64,000 bases of DNA from Candidatus Thiovulum stygium (GTDB lineage: Bacteria; Campylobacterota; Campylobacteria; Campylobacterales; Thiovulaceae), in the NCBI GenBank assembly GCA_021582295.1, contig CP091137.1:496001-560000 (forward strand), in the 5' to 3' direction. Shown here piece after piece: positions 48,431 through 58,667 of this stretch. The stretch's first letter is position 1, and each line of letters opens with the position of its first letter. A program made the position numbers and the translations under genes. The notes beneath the pieces are model-generated. The model was not told the origin of the DNA, ran no database searches, and saw only the letters and a program-made list of their open reading frames with translations.

Positions 48431-49846
48431 TTAAGCTATTACAACAGTTTGAATTTCTGTAAATTCTTCAATAGCAAATCTAGGTCCTTCTCGACCAACA
48501 CCTGATAATTTAATGCCTCCATAAGGCTGAATATCAAATCTAACAGTTGGAATTTCATTAATTAAAATTCCGCCAGACTCAAATTCAGAAATAGCTTTTT
48601 GCATATTTTTTATACTATTCGTGAATATACTAAATTGCAAACCATAAGGCGAATCATTTAATTTATTTATAGCTTCATCAAAATTATTAACTTCAATCAA
48701 ACTCACGATTGGAGCAAAAACTTCTTCACAAACAATTGCCATATCGTCTCGAACATTACCCATAATAACAGGCTTTAAAATTCTGCCATTAACTATAATT
48801 GGAGTTAGAGCTTTTGCTCCTTCATTAATTGCACTATTTAACCATCGAACAGCTCGAGAAACTGAATCTTCAGAAATCAGAGGTCCCATAAAAGTCTCAT
48901 TTTCATAAGGATTTCCAACTTTTAAATTAGATGTTTCGCTAACAAGTGCATTTGCAAATTCATTATAAATATTCTTATGGACATATATTCTTTGCAACGA
49001 AATACAAACTTGACCTGAATTCGTAAAAGCACCAATTGCACATCTTTTTGCTGAAAAATTTATATCTGCAGTTTCATCGATAAAAGTTCCAGAATTTCCT
49101 CCAAGTTCAAGAGCAACTTTTTTTATTCCAGCATTTCGAGAAATAATATTTCCTACTTGAACACTTCCAGTAAAACTTATAACTCTTGGAATATTACTAG
49201 TTACGAGACGAGAACCAATTTCTGCATCACCATAAATTAGCGAAAGTGCATCGCGAGTTGCAAATGGGGAATCGATAAAAAGTTTAGCAAGTTTGTAAGC
49301 AATTAGTGGTGCTTCAGGAGTTGGTTTTAAAATAACAGAATTTCCGCTAACAAGAGCTGGAGCAATTTTATGAGCAACTAGATTTAGCGGAAAATTAAAT
49401 GGAGTAATTGCCACAACGACACCAGCGGGAATTCGTCGCCAAAAAGCTGTTGTTTCTCGTCCGCTGTTCATTGCATCACTATTTATAGTTTCACCATTCA
49501 TTGTTCGCATTGTTTCAGCGGATAATTTAATAGTTTCGATACATCTATCAACTTCAATTCGTGAAAAAGATATTGGTTTGCCTATTTCGTCAGTTATAGT
49601 TTTTGCAAAATCTTCACGATTTAACGATAATTTATTTGCAACATCAAGAAGCCAATCACATCTTTGAGAAAGTTTCTGTTTTCGTGCAAATTTAGAACTA
49701 ATATTTGCAATATTTAAAATTTCATCAACATCATTTATATTACAAATTGGATTATAAGAAACAACTTGATTATTAAAAGGAGAATGATTTTCTCTTACCT
49801 CATCACGATCAATTTCTCTATTACCAAAAAATATTTTTGCTCTCAT
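48431..49846 (-). CDS. NAD(P)-dependent aldehyde dehydrogenase
   Basis: 471 residues of the ALDH superfamily: TPFNFPLNLVAHKIAPAL, FTGSVQVG, ELGGNSGTFI with the general-base Glu, the catalytic Cys in NSGQVCISLQR, and EEVFAPIV near the C-terminus. It looks closest to lactaldehyde/glycolaldehyde or non-phosphorylating GAPDH-type members, but the substrate cannot be told. Single gene, convergent with the fbp group. Confidence 0.88.
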   Translation of the reverse strand: MRAKIFFGNREIDRDEVRENHSPFNNQVVSYNPICNINDVDEILNIANISSKFARKQKLSQRCDWLLDVANKLSLNREDFAKTITDEIGKPISFSRIEVDRCIETIKLSAETMRTMNGETINSDAMNSGRETTAFWRRIPAGVVVAITPFNFPLNLVAHKIAPALVSGNSVILKPTPEAPLIAYKLAKLFIDSPFATRDALSLIYGDAEIGSRLVTSNIPRVISFTGSVQVGNIISRNAGIKKVALELGGNSGTFIDETADINFSAKRCAIGAFTNSGQVCISLQRIYVHKNIYNEFANALVSETSNLKVGNPYENETFMGPLISEDSVSRAVRWLNSAINEGAKALTPIIVNGRILKPVIMGNVRDDMAIVCEEVFAPIVSLIEVNNFDEAINKLNDSPYGLQFSIFTNSIKNMQKAISEFESGGILINEIPTVRFDIQPYGGIKLSGVGREGPRFAIEEFTEIQTVVIA

Positions 49847-49973
49847 TTTTATAAACCTATTTTTTTACTTTTATAAATTTTAGCGAAAATGAAAATTCAA
49901 ATATTAACACTAGAGAAAATCGCTAGAATATGACGAAAGAATTACGACCTCATCGCGAATTTAAAACTATAAA

Positions 49974-52435
49974 TTAAGGTAATAAAAATCCATATTCATA
50001 TATTTTTGGTTCTATTTTTTTAGCTAAAATCTTTAAATTATCTTTTAAATTTATCATCAAATTACTATAAATAGCATCGTTGCTTTTGCTGTTCATTTTG
50101 TCTGTTTTTTCGTTTCGACCTTGAAAATACTCTTTTATATCATAAAGCGAACTATTAGCATTAATATTATCCTTAGAATGATAATATTTCCAAATCTCCA
50201 AACCAGATTTTAAAACTTTTTTCGATTCATCGCTAAAGATCAATTTTATATCTTCATTCAATTCATCACTAAATAGATCTTTTTTAATCTCTATTTTTAT
50301 TTTGCCATTTATAAATTTACTCATAAAATTGCTTTCAAACTTCTCTTTTGCATCTACTTGTTGTTCTGTAAAAGGAATCCAGTGATTTGTGCCCTCTTTT
50401 GAACTTATTCGATTTTGAGAGTGAAAAAGAGTAAAAATAAGGCAATCAGTTTGAAACTCTTTATCCGAAATCCAGCCATCATTTGGATATAAAAATTGGT
50501 CTCTATCATTTAACCAAGTTGCTTCAATTGAATGTCGTATTGCGAAGATACAACGGTAGATTGAATGAGATTATTTGGTGGTAAATATCTTGTTAGTATG
50601 ATTTTTATTATCTATTATTGTAATGTGAATATCCATCTTTGATTTTGAAAATCGTTACTCCTTGTAACTTCATAACCACCCAAGTATCATATTTATCTTT
50701 ATTATTTAAATATTTACTATCCCATTTATTTATTCTATTAACTAAATTGTAAGAAGTAAAAATTTTTTAAGACCAATAAAGTTTCCCTTTTTATCATAAA
50801 CATCACAAACTATATCTTTGATAATATCTTTTTTGATGTATCCCAAATTGTAAAACCTATTGGAAAATCCCCTTTAACATTATCAAAAGAGTTTGCAGGA
50901 ACTATAAAACCATTTAGATATTTTGCCTTAAAGAACTGTTTAAATTTAACAAAATTTGAACCATTTACAAATTTCATTTTAGAAAATTGACCAATTTGAC
51001 AATCTGGAACCTCATCGTAAATTCTTGCCATAAAAAGGGCAAAAAGTTCATTTGTTGCATTACCAATTTTATCTTTAAAACTAGTATTTGATTTATTATT
51101 TGTTGAAACTCCAGCTTTATTTTTGCCAGTTGCTGTTACTGTTGAGGCAGTTCCAGCTTCAGCATATGGCGGATTAATATAAATTATCAACTTTTTTCGC
51201 TCATTTTTATCTTTGATAATATTTTGTAGATTAGTTGGCAATTTACTGAAATCATCATTCAAAAAATCAAACTGAAATATATGTTTATCTAATAAGTTAG
51301 CACCATTTTTTATACGATCTCGCATAACATCAACATCTTGCTGATCAAGAGTTGAAGCCCAAATATTATATTTATTTGTAAGTCCATTGAGTAAGTTTCC
51401 AGTTCCAGAGGCACAATCCCAAATATAATATTCATCTTGCCAATTTTCGCCTAATGTATCGGCTAAATATTTTTGCGAAAGCTCAACCCAAATTTGAGGA
51501 GTAAAAAAGCTACCTTTTCGCTCTCTTATATCTTGTGGAACTAATAAATCTCGTCGTTCGACAATATAAGCCCAATATTCCTCTCGTGGCGGTCGCTCAT
51601 ATTTATTCCAAAAAAGATTATGGGCTTTTTGATTATCATTAAAAGATGCAGTTTTTAAGTTAAAAAGTCCGCTTTCATCAATTTTTCTATCTAGTTCGTA
51701 ATGATTGTTTTTTAATAAAACAAATAGCTTTTCTTTTATAGATTTATTATCTAGTGATAAAATATCAGCTAAATAGAAATCACCTTCGATAATTCCGCTC
51801 TTGTTTGCTTTATTCCAATCGATACTAATAGTTGGTTTTATAGCTTTTAGCCATTTATTATAAATAATCATAAAATTATTTTTAGTAATTTTTATTTTAG
51901 AACTATTTTCGATACCTTGCTTGAAATTGGATTTAATGAACTCTTTTAAATCTTTATCATCATTTTCAAAATTAAAGACAAAATAGCTATCTTTTAAAAT
52001 TTCATCAATTTTAGATAAAACGAGTTTAAATTCTTTAGTTTTTTGATCAGATGAGGTAACATTCCAATTAAAATCATTTATATAAAAAATAGAAGCTATA
52101 CGATTCCATTCGATAAAAGCAATTTTTTCAAAATCAAAAACCCCTAAAAAATTAGGTGGAAGTATTTTGTCAAAAGTTTTGGCTTTACCTATTGTCAATA
52201 TTAGTTGAGCTAATGATTTATAAATATCTTGAGTTCCTTTTTTTGCTTCCGCCCATAAAAGTGTGTTATGCCAATTATCAACATTATCTTCAAATAAATT
52301 ATTTTGTTTTTCATATTTAATTGCAACACAAAAATCTATATTGCCTAATATCTTTGTATTATCAAATTCATTAAAATAGTCTTTAGCTACTTTTAATTTA
52401 AGTTCTTCTTCTCTTATATTTTCGTATTTCATCAA
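49974..52435 (-). pseudogene. Decayed type IIG-like restriction-modification enzyme
   Basis: The 5' part (50810-52435, 541 codons) has an N-terminal nuclease-like segment (NTLLWAEAKKG) and an N6-adenine methylase domain with CASGTGNLL and IYINPPYAEAG. It then stops early. Out of frame beyond the stop, the sequence still reads as protein (KDIVCDVYDKKGNFIG, then DKYDTWVVMKLQG, then AIRHSIEATWLNDRDQF), continuing in frame into the ORF at 49974-50324. At least two to three frameshifts or stops are needed to join them. Enzymes of this type cut and methylate with one chain; this copy is probably inactive, although the 5' fragment could still methylate. It contains two GATGAGGT copies. Confidence 0.8.
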
Positions 52436-52538
52436 GCTCTTTTTTAGATTTATTTAATAATATTTTAACTTAAATACCAAAATCACGACAAGCTTGTGCT
52501 TGACACGGGAAGCTATTAAGCGAAAAGGAATTTGATAT

Positions 52539-52952
52539 ATGGTCGAACTGATAAAATTTTATCCTGCTATTTTTGAAAAAACAAATCATAGTTATAGTAT
52601 TTATATTGCTAATATTGATGGTTGTATATCTTATGGTGAAACATTTGAAGATGGCATTAAAAATATTCGAGAAGCTTTAACTCTACATTTAAGTGGTATG
52701 TTTGAAGATGGCGAAACTGTTCCAAATTTCAATTTAGAACATATTAAAGATAATTTATCTTCTAATGAAGTTTTAGTAATGGTCGAACCTAATAAAACAC
52801 TTTTACTGCAATTAATTAAAAGAGGAAAAGCAAAGCGAATTAATATAACTTTGGACGAATATTTACTCGAATTTACTGATTTACGAGCTAGAGAGTTAAA
52901 ATCAAGTAGAAGTGCCTTAATTGAAAGTGGCTTAAAAGCTATTTTATATTAA
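52539..52952 (+). CDS. HicB-like antitoxin (orphan)
   Basis: 137 residues: an N-terminal partial RNase-H-like HicB domain (FYPAIFEKT, YSIYIANIDGCISYGETFEDGIKNIREAL) and a C-terminal ribbon-helix-helix (RINITLDEYLLEFTDLRARELKSSRSALIESGL). HicB normally neutralises the HicA mRNA interferase. No hicA-sized ORF lies on either side, so it is an orphan or acts as a regulator. It sits beside the decayed restriction gene. Confidence 0.85.
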   Translation: MVELIKFYPAIFEKTNHSYSIYIANIDGCISYGETFEDGIKNIREALTLHLSGMFEDGETVPNFNLEHIKDNLSSNEVLVMVEPNKTLLLQLIKRGKAKRINITLDEYLLEFTDLRARELKSSRSALIESGLKAILY

Positions 52953-53001
52953 CTTTCCAAATAATCATCTCACTTCTCTTAAAAAGAATATAGCTAGAAA
53001 A

Positions 53002-53010
53002 TGGTAGAAT
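53002..53010 (+). promoter_or_regulatory. Extended -10 promoter for rlmH
   Basis: TGG-TAGAAT about 52 bases before the rlmH start codon. Confidence 0.45.
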
Positions 53011-53061
53011 AGCATTGAATCAACAAAGCTAAGGCAAAAAATAGATATAGGAATGATATGA

Positions 53062-53529
53062 ATGAAGCGAATCAATATATATTGGATTGGTAAAAATGAG
53101 AAAGATGAATACTCTCAAATAGAAGATCATCTTGTTAAATTATCTTCTAAGTTTTCAAAACTTACACAGATTGATATTTTAAATCGCGAAATTCTCAAAC
53201 GACAAAATATTGGTATAGCTTCTGAAATTCGCGATAGTTATGGTGATGCTTTAAAATCTTATTTAAATGATGGTTCTTATATTATTATTCTTGATCCAAC
53301 TGGTATCGAATTAGATACTGATAAATTTGCTAATGAATTAGAACAACATTCAAAAGTAAATTTTTTTATTGGTGGAGCTTATGGTTTTAGTTCAACTTTT
53401 TTAAAAAATGGTCATAAAGTTCTAAGTCTTTCAAAATTGACTATGAGTCATAAATTGGCAAAAATTTTATTACTTGAACAGATATATCGAGCCTTAACTA
53501 TTATAAATAATCATCCATACCATAAATAA
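53062..53529 (+). CDS. rlmH: 23S rRNA (pseudouridine1915-N3)-methyltransferase
   Basis: 155 residues of the SPOUT family: INIYWIGK at the N-terminus, YIIILDPTGIELD, FFIGGAYGFS (the knotted AdoMet site) and LSLSKLTMSHKLAKILLLEQIYRA with the conserved HxLA and LLEQIYRA end. It methylates helix 69 of 23S rRNA. The C-terminal NNHPYHK is typical. First gene of the group leading to dusB. Confidence 0.96.
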   Translation: MKRINIYWIGKNEKDEYSQIEDHLVKLSSKFSKLTQIDILNREILKRQNIGIASEIRDSYGDALKSYLNDGSYIIILDPTGIELDTDKFANELEQHSKVNFFIGGAYGFSSTFLKNGHKVLSLSKLTMSHKLAKILLLEQIYRALTIINNHPYHK

Positions 53530-53608
53530 AATTATTATATTTTATTCAATTATATTATTAATATAGCAATAGTTTTGTTAAATTCAATTTAAGGCTTCAG
53601 GAGATTCT

Positions 53609-54640
53609 ATGAATATCAGAATGTATATCGTAGGTGCAACACTATTTTTAATCATTACAGGTTGGTTTGTTTTCGCCTTTATTTCTCAAGGTTATTTACC
53701 TCTTATTAATATTTCAGATAAATATTATATTCCAGAAATGCCTCTTGCAATCTCTGTTCTTATTCCTGCAGGAATTTTGGCAATTCTTTCGCTACTTCAT
53801 ATAATTTTTTATAAATTTATTGACTATATTAAAAATAGAAATATGAACTCTGATTTTAAAAAATTAGAAAGTGCTATTTTTATGAATTTAAAAAATAAAG
53901 TTGAAGATAAACCTCAATATTCAACTAGACTTTATAAAGATATCGGAGAACTATTAACTGTTTCTAAAATAGAATTAAATAATGGTGCTGAATTAAGTGA
54001 AACTAATAAATTCAAAAACATTGTTAATACTATTTTGACTATACAAAATGGCACTGTTCTTCAACTTGATCATAGTGTTGGATATCATATAAAAGAGCTC
54101 AATTATTTGAATATGCTTCGAGAAGATTCTCATTCAGCTGAGTCTATTCTTATGGAACGAGGTTTTTATAGTGATGAATTATATTCTCATGCTTTTGCTC
54201 ATTTATGTAAATTTGCTACTTATAATACAATTCAAAGATATATGAAATGGTTTAATATTGAAGCTTTATTTCATATTCTTCAAAGAGTTGATGCTGATTC
54301 TGATGGTCTTATTCTTAGTAAAGGTGAAATTTTAGATTTAATTTCTACTGTTCCTTTTAGTCGAGATAGTTATACTCGACTTGCTAAAGCTTTAAAATAT
54401 AGTAGTATGAGTCCTGATTTTCAACTTGAACTTTTTAAACACCTCATCGAAAAATCAGATGATGCTATTGAAGGTTATTTATATACTCTTTTAAATCTCG
54501 AAATGACTAAAGAAGCTGAAGATGCTATTCATGAACTTCAAGTTGAAAATATTAATCATATTAAAGCTTATATAGTTCTTAAAAAACATTCTCCTAATCT
54601 TTTAGCTCTTGATTATTTTTGCGATAAACATACAAAGTGA
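53609..54640 (+). CDS. Conserved membrane protein of unknown function
   Basis: 343 residues: two N-terminal membrane helices (about 5-27 and 45-68) followed by a long cytoplasmic, mostly helical region with no recognised domain. It contains a short acidic DADSDGLILSKGE stretch (EF-hand-like in spacing, which I regard as weak). GGAG precedes the ATG. It overlaps dusB by 4 bases (GTGA). I do not recognise the family. Confidence 0.7.
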   Translation: MNIRMYIVGATLFLIITGWFVFAFISQGYLPLINISDKYYIPEMPLAISVLIPAGILAILSLLHIIFYKFIDYIKNRNMNSDFKKLESAIFMNLKNKVEDKPQYSTRLYKDIGELLTVSKIELNNGAELSETNKFKNIVNTILTIQNGTVLQLDHSVGYHIKELNYLNMLREDSHSAESILMERGFYSDELYSHAFAHLCKFATYNTIQRYMKWFNIEALFHILQRVDADSDGLILSKGEILDLISTVPFSRDSYTRLAKALKYSSMSPDFQLELFKHLIEKSDDAIEGYLYTLLNLEMTKEAEDAIHELQVENINHIKAYIVLKKHSPNLLALDYFCDKHTK

Positions 54641-55572
54641 AATTATTTAAATCAGATAGACCAATTTATGTTTTAGCTCCTCTTGCTGGTTATACAGATT
54701 TACCATTTCGTCAAGTTGTTAAAGAGTTTGGTGCTGATCTCACTGTTAGCGAAATGATAAGTTCTAATGCTCTCGTTTTTGGTTCAGATAAGACTATGCA
54801 TATGATCGAAAAAAGTAACAATGAAAATCCTTATTCTGTTCAAATTGCTGGACATGATCCTGAAATCATTAAAAGAGCCGTTCAAATTTTAAATAATGAA
54901 AATGGTATTGATATTCTTGATCTAAATTCTGGTTGTCCTTCTACAAAAGTTGTCAAAAATGGTTCTGGCAGTGCTTTATTAAAAAATCTAAACTTATTAG
55001 AAGAAATTACTCAAACTATTAAAACTCATTCTAATAAAAATTTAACCAGTGTTAAAGTTAGAATCGGTTTTGATAGTAAATATCCTGTTGATATTGGCAA
55101 AGCTGTTGAAAATGGCGGTGCTGATTTTATAACTGTTCATGGTCGAACTCGCAGTGGCGGTTTCACAAGTGAAGTTGATTACAATGCAATTGCTCAAATT
55201 AAAAAAAATTTAAAAATTCCTGTTATTGCTAATGGTGATATTACTGATTTTGAAAAAGCTCAAAGAGTTTTAGAAATTACAGGTGCTGATGGTTTAATGA
55301 TTGGTCGAGGTGCTATTGGAAATCCTTGGATTTTTCATCAACTTCAAACAGGAAATAAAGAAGTATCGAATGATATTCGCAAAAAAATAGTTTTACAACA
55401 TTTTGACTCTATTATTAAATATAACGGCGAAAGAGGTGTTGTGCTTTTTAGAAAACATTTACACACTTATTCAAAAGGCTTAGATAATGCTTCTGAATTT
55501 AGAAATAAAATTAATCGTCTTGATGAAATTAATGCCGTTCGTGAGGCAATAGAAAACTTTTTCTATAAATAA
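54637..55572 (+). CDS. dusB: tRNA-dihydrouridine synthase
   Basis: 311 residues of the Dus TIM-barrel family: LAPLAGYTDLPFR, VQIAGHDPEI, LNSGCPSTKVVKNGSGSALL with the catalytic Cys, and the FMN site IANGDI plus GADGLMIGRGAIGNPWIF. It reduces uridines in tRNA. DusB is the usual form in Campylobacterota. GTG start overlaps the previous stop. Confidence 0.93.
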   Translation: MKLFKSDRPIYVLAPLAGYTDLPFRQVVKEFGADLTVSEMISSNALVFGSDKTMHMIEKSNNENPYSVQIAGHDPEIIKRAVQILNNENGIDILDLNSGCPSTKVVKNGSGSALLKNLNLLEEITQTIKTHSNKNLTSVKVRIGFDSKYPVDIGKAVENGGADFITVHGRTRSGGFTSEVDYNAIAQIKKNLKIPVIANGDITDFEKAQRVLEITGADGLMIGRGAIGNPWIFHQLQTGNKEVSNDIRKKIVLQHFDSIIKYNGERGVVLFRKHLHTYSKGLDNASEFRNKINRLDEINAVREAIENFFYK

Positions 55573-55593
55573 AAAATATAAAAGGATTATAAA

Positions 55594-56757
55594 TTGAATT
55601 TTATTTTTACATCGCCACTAAAAAGCAATAGTAAAAAATTAATGCTACTTGGTAGTGGCGAACTTGGTCGTGAAGTTGCAATTGAAGCTCAAAGATTAGG
55701 TCTTGAAGTTATTGCTGTTGATCGATATGAAAATGCTCCAGCTCATCTTGTTTCACATCGCAGTTATACTATTAATATGAGAAATTATCATGAATTAATA
55801 GAATTAATTGAACGAGAAAAACCAGATTTTATATTGCCTGAAATCGAAGCAATAAATATCGAAGCTCTTATCGAAGTTGAAAAACGAGGTTTTACAGTTA
55901 TTCCAAATGCTGAAGCTGTTAATAAAACTATGAATCGTAAAAATATCAGAAAATTTGCTAGTGAAGATTTAAATTTAAAAACTAGTAAATATTTTTTCGT
56001 TAAAAGTTTTGTTGAACTTGAAAATGCTTCTCGCGAAATTGGTTTTCCAGTTGTGATTAAACCAGTTATGAGTTCATCTGGACATGGTCAATCAATTGCA
56101 AGAAATCTTGAAGATTTATCTCGTTCGTGGGAAATGGCAAAAGGTGCAAGAGGTGATAGTAGTGAATTAATAGTTGAAGAGTTTATAAAATTCGATTATG
56201 AAGTTACCATTTTAACTGTTCGAAATGGCATTGAAACTATTTTTTGCGAACCAATTGGACATATTCAAAAAGATGGAGATTATATATTTTCGTGGCAACC
56301 AATGGCAATGAGCGAAATAGCAAAAACACAATCTCTTGAAATTGCAAAAAAAATTACTGATGGCTTAGGAGGTCGAGGTCTTTTTGGGGTTGAACTTTTT
56401 ATTGCTGGTGATGAGGTATATTTTTCTGAAGTTAGTCCTCGTCCGCACGATACAGGAATGGTTACGATGATTACTCAATCTCAAAGTGAATTTGCTTTAC
56501 ATGTTCGAGCTGTTTTAGGCTTACCGTTAGGATATAAATTTTTAACTTCTGGAGTGAGTTCAGCATTTAAAACATCGCAAAATTCATTTGCTCCGACTAT
56601 AAATATTTCAGAAGAATTATTCAGTGAAGATACATATTTTCGAGTGTTTAGCAAACCTGAAGCACATACTGGACGACGAATGGGAGTGCTTTTAATTGCC
56701 GATGAGGTCGAAAAAGGTCTTGAACGAGCTAAAAATTTAATTAAACAAGTTTATTAA
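55594..56757 (+). CDS. purT: Formate-dependent GAR transformylase
   Basis: 387 residues of the ATP-grasp family: [18 protein letters not shown] at the N-terminus, [14 protein letters not shown], and [14 protein letters not shown] near the C-terminus. It formylates GAR using formate and ATP in purine synthesis. The start is TTG behind AAAGGA. Two GATGAGGT copies lie in its 3' half (56410, 56701). A related 37-base stretch reappears at 61353-61389. Confidence 0.95.
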   Translation: MNFIFTSPLKSNSKKLMLLGSGELGREVAIEAQRLGLEVIAVDRYENAPAHLVSHRSYTINMRNYHELIELIEREKPDFILPEIEAINIEALIEVEKRGFTVIPNAEAVNKTMNRKNIRKFASEDLNLKTSKYFFVKSFVELENASREIGFPVVIKPVMSSSGHGQSIARNLEDLSRSWEMAKGARGDSSELIVEEFIKFDYEVTILTVRNGIETIFCEPIGHIQKDGDYIFSWQPMAMSEIAKTQSLEIAKKITDGLGGRGLFGVELFIAGDEVYFSEVSPRPHDTGMVTMITQSQSEFALHVRAVLGLPLGYKFLTSGVSSAFKTSQNSFAPTINISEELFSEDTYFRVFSKPEAHTGRRMGVLLIADEVEKGLERAKNLIKQVY

Positions 56758-56761
56758 TATA

Positions 56762-57262
56762 ATGCAGAGAGAATATATATATTCAATTTTAAAAATTTAT
56801 CTCTCTGCATTAATTTTTTTAACTCTTTGGAGATTATTCTTTTTAATATACTTTAGCGATTTAAATTTAATACAAAATTATAAATATGATATTTTAAATA
56901 TTTTTTTTCTTGGAATTCGAATTGATTTAACTCTTTTGGCTTATATTCAAGTTCCAATTTCAATATATATGATTTTTAATATTTTTATGAATAAATTTTG
57001 TAATAAAAAACTTTTAACTATTTATCTTTTTACTACATTATCTATATATTCATTTTTGCTTTTTGCTAATTTTGGATTTTACTCATATTTCGGAGAAAAT
57101 ATAAATTTACTATTTTTTGGAATTATTGATGATGATAAAACTGCAATTTTAAAAACAATTTGGGATAATTATCCAGTTATTTATATAATTTTTATATTTT
57201 TTATATATCTATATATTTTATTTAATTATCTTAAACGAACTTTTAATATAATTAAAATATAA
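56762..57262 (+). CDS. LTA-synthase/MdoB-like protein, membrane part only
   Basis: 166 residues with five hydrophobic helices and segments such as FFLGIRIDLTLLAY and FYSYFGENINLLFFG, which resemble the N-terminal membrane domain of LTA-synthase-like phosphoglycerol transferases. The catalytic sulfatase-type domain (several hundred residues) is absent. The frame ends in TAA at 57262, which also starts an ACCTCATC copy, and the unrelated island begins at once. Probably a truncated gene. Confidence 0.65.
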   Translation: MQREYIYSILKIYLSALIFLTLWRLFFLIYFSDLNLIQNYKYDILNIFFLGIRIDLTLLAYIQVPISIYMIFNIFMNKFCNKKLLTIYLFTTLSIYSFLLFANFGFYSYFGENINLLFFGIIDDDKTAILKTIWDNYPVIYIIFIFFIYLYILFNYLKRTFNIIKI

Positions 57263-57288
57263 CCTCATCATCACCTAGATTAAAATAT

Positions 57289-58173
57289 TCATTTTAACTG
57301 TTCACATTCCAAAAATATTTTACCAATATCATCACTATATTGTTTGAGTAAAGATAAAAATAACATTGAATCTTTATAATCTATTTTTATATTTTCCTCT
57401 TGAATATAAGCAGTTAAAAAAGCACCTGTAATTTGATTTAATTGAATTGCTGTAATATGTGCAGGTTCAGTCATCCCTGAATAAGATTGTCCTAAAAGAA
57501 GCATATTCTCTTTTGCTTCTGACATAGCCATTAATGAATTCATTTCATGAAAATCTGCATGTATATTTTTACTTGCCAACATATAGTAATGTGACCATTT
57601 TTCTAATCCGACATATTCTCGTAGCTTTTCCATTTTCCCGAATTTAGTATATTTTAGTGTCCAACTATAATCAATTTCTTTTTTTAATTCTTTTTTTAAT
57701 TCAATAGCTAAATCCATTTCTTCTTTTGAATATGGTTCAACTTTCATTTCTTTTGCTGTCTTTTGATACTCTTCCATACCCTCTATTGATTTTAATGTGC
57801 CATGTTTAATATAATCCTCTGCAGATTCTTTACCATGCCGATTCAATACCAAACTTGTAACTGCTATTTCAAAAAGAGTTCGCCATCTTGCAATAGCTCC
57901 ATCCGAATAACCACCTTTTAGCAAATGTATTATTTCTCCAGTTATACGACAAGCATTTGCATGTTGTCTCATTAATACACCAAGTAAAGGGTCATTTTCA
58001 TATTCAGGGTACTTTAAAAATTCTTTTTGAAATTCCATTCCAGCTTCAATAGAGATTTGTCTCAACATTTCTAACTTATCAAAACCTTTTTTACATCGCA
58101 AATAATTTCTTTTATTAAAACCTTCATATTCTTGATTTAATTGATTGATATTATCTGTTTCGTTAGATTGCAT
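57289..58173 (-). CDS. DUF5677-like protein in restriction island
   Basis: 294 largely helical residues. RQHANACRITGEIIHLLKGGYSDGAIARWRTLFEIAVTSL resembles the DUF5677 family core (RxxxE pattern). The family is found with defence genes and in islands; its biochemistry is unknown. It lies at the distal end of the minus-strand restriction-modification island, 8 bases after a 29-codon ORF. Confidence 0.65.
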   Translation of the reverse strand: MQSNETDNINQLNQEYEGFNKRNYLRCKKGFDKLEMLRQISIEAGMEFQKEFLKYPEYENDPLLGVLMRQHANACRITGEIIHLLKGGYSDGAIARWRTLFEIAVTSLVLNRHGKESAEDYIKHGTLKSIEGMEEYQKTAKEMKVEPYSKEEMDLAIELKKELKKEIDYSWTLKYTKFGKMEKLREYVGLEKWSHYYMLASKNIHADFHEMNSLMAMSEAKENMLLLGQSYSGMTEPAHITAIQLNQITGAFLTAYIQEENIKIDYKDSMLFLSLLKQYSDDIGKIFLECEQLK

Positions 58174-58181
58174 AAGTTCAA

Positions 58182-58271
58182 TTAATTTTTTTCAATACTT
58201 TCAAATATTTCTTGAAAATTATCTTCATTAATAGCTCCCAATTCATTTAAATTTGATAGTGTAATACTCAT
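58182..58271 (-). CDS. Tiny 29-residue ORF coupled to the restriction fragment
   Basis: An ATG at 58271 overlaps the stop of the preceding fragment (TGATG), and a TAA at 58182-58184 ends a 29-residue acidic peptide (MSITLSNLNELGAINEDNF and ten more residues). A GGTG box is inside the upstream gene. Could be a real coupled small protein or chance; no family recognised. Confidence 0.35.
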   Translation of the reverse strand: MSITLSNLNELGAINEDNFQEIFESIEKN

Positions 58272-58648
58272 CAAACACCTTCTATAATCTTAATCTCTTC
58301 TTCACTCAATCCATACAAATCATAAACCATTTGGTCAATTTCTTTATCAGTAATATTGATTTGATTTTGGATTTGTAGGACTTCTTTTTTGTCATTTTCA
58401 AAAAGTGCCGACCAGTCATTTTTGAAATTTCTCTCTGCTAATTTATCAGCAAATTTGATTTTTTTGGCTTTTGTAAATTCTTTCACAAACTCATCAAATT
58501 CCAAGTTTTCAAATTTTTGTAGCTTATTTGATAGCTTATCAAGCCCCAACTCATTATGAAAGTTTTGTTTTGTAGTTTGTAGCTTTTTATTTAATTCAAG
58601 CATCAAATCAGCTTTTTGGATAAATGGCTGTTGATTATTTATATCGTT
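58271..58648 (-). pseudogene. 3' fragment of a type IIG restriction-modification gene
   Basis: The open frame from 58648 reads NDINNQQPFIQKADLMLELN and ends with EIDQMVYDLYGLSEEEIKIIEGV. This is the characteristic C-terminal tail of TaqI-like/Eco57I-like enzymes (target-recognition domain end). A stop lies immediately upstream (58649-58651) and no start is convincing. Together with the 5' fragment at 60510-61247 it probably represents one former gene, whose middle is replaced by the type II cassette at 58668-60486. Confidence 0.75.
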
Positions 58649-58667
58649 TTAGAAAACATCTAAAACT

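Noticed and set aside
54450..54520. EF-hand calcium site in the 53609-54640 membrane protein
   Set aside because: Only one short acidic DxDxDG-like stretch, with no paired loop; kept as a note in the gene entry.
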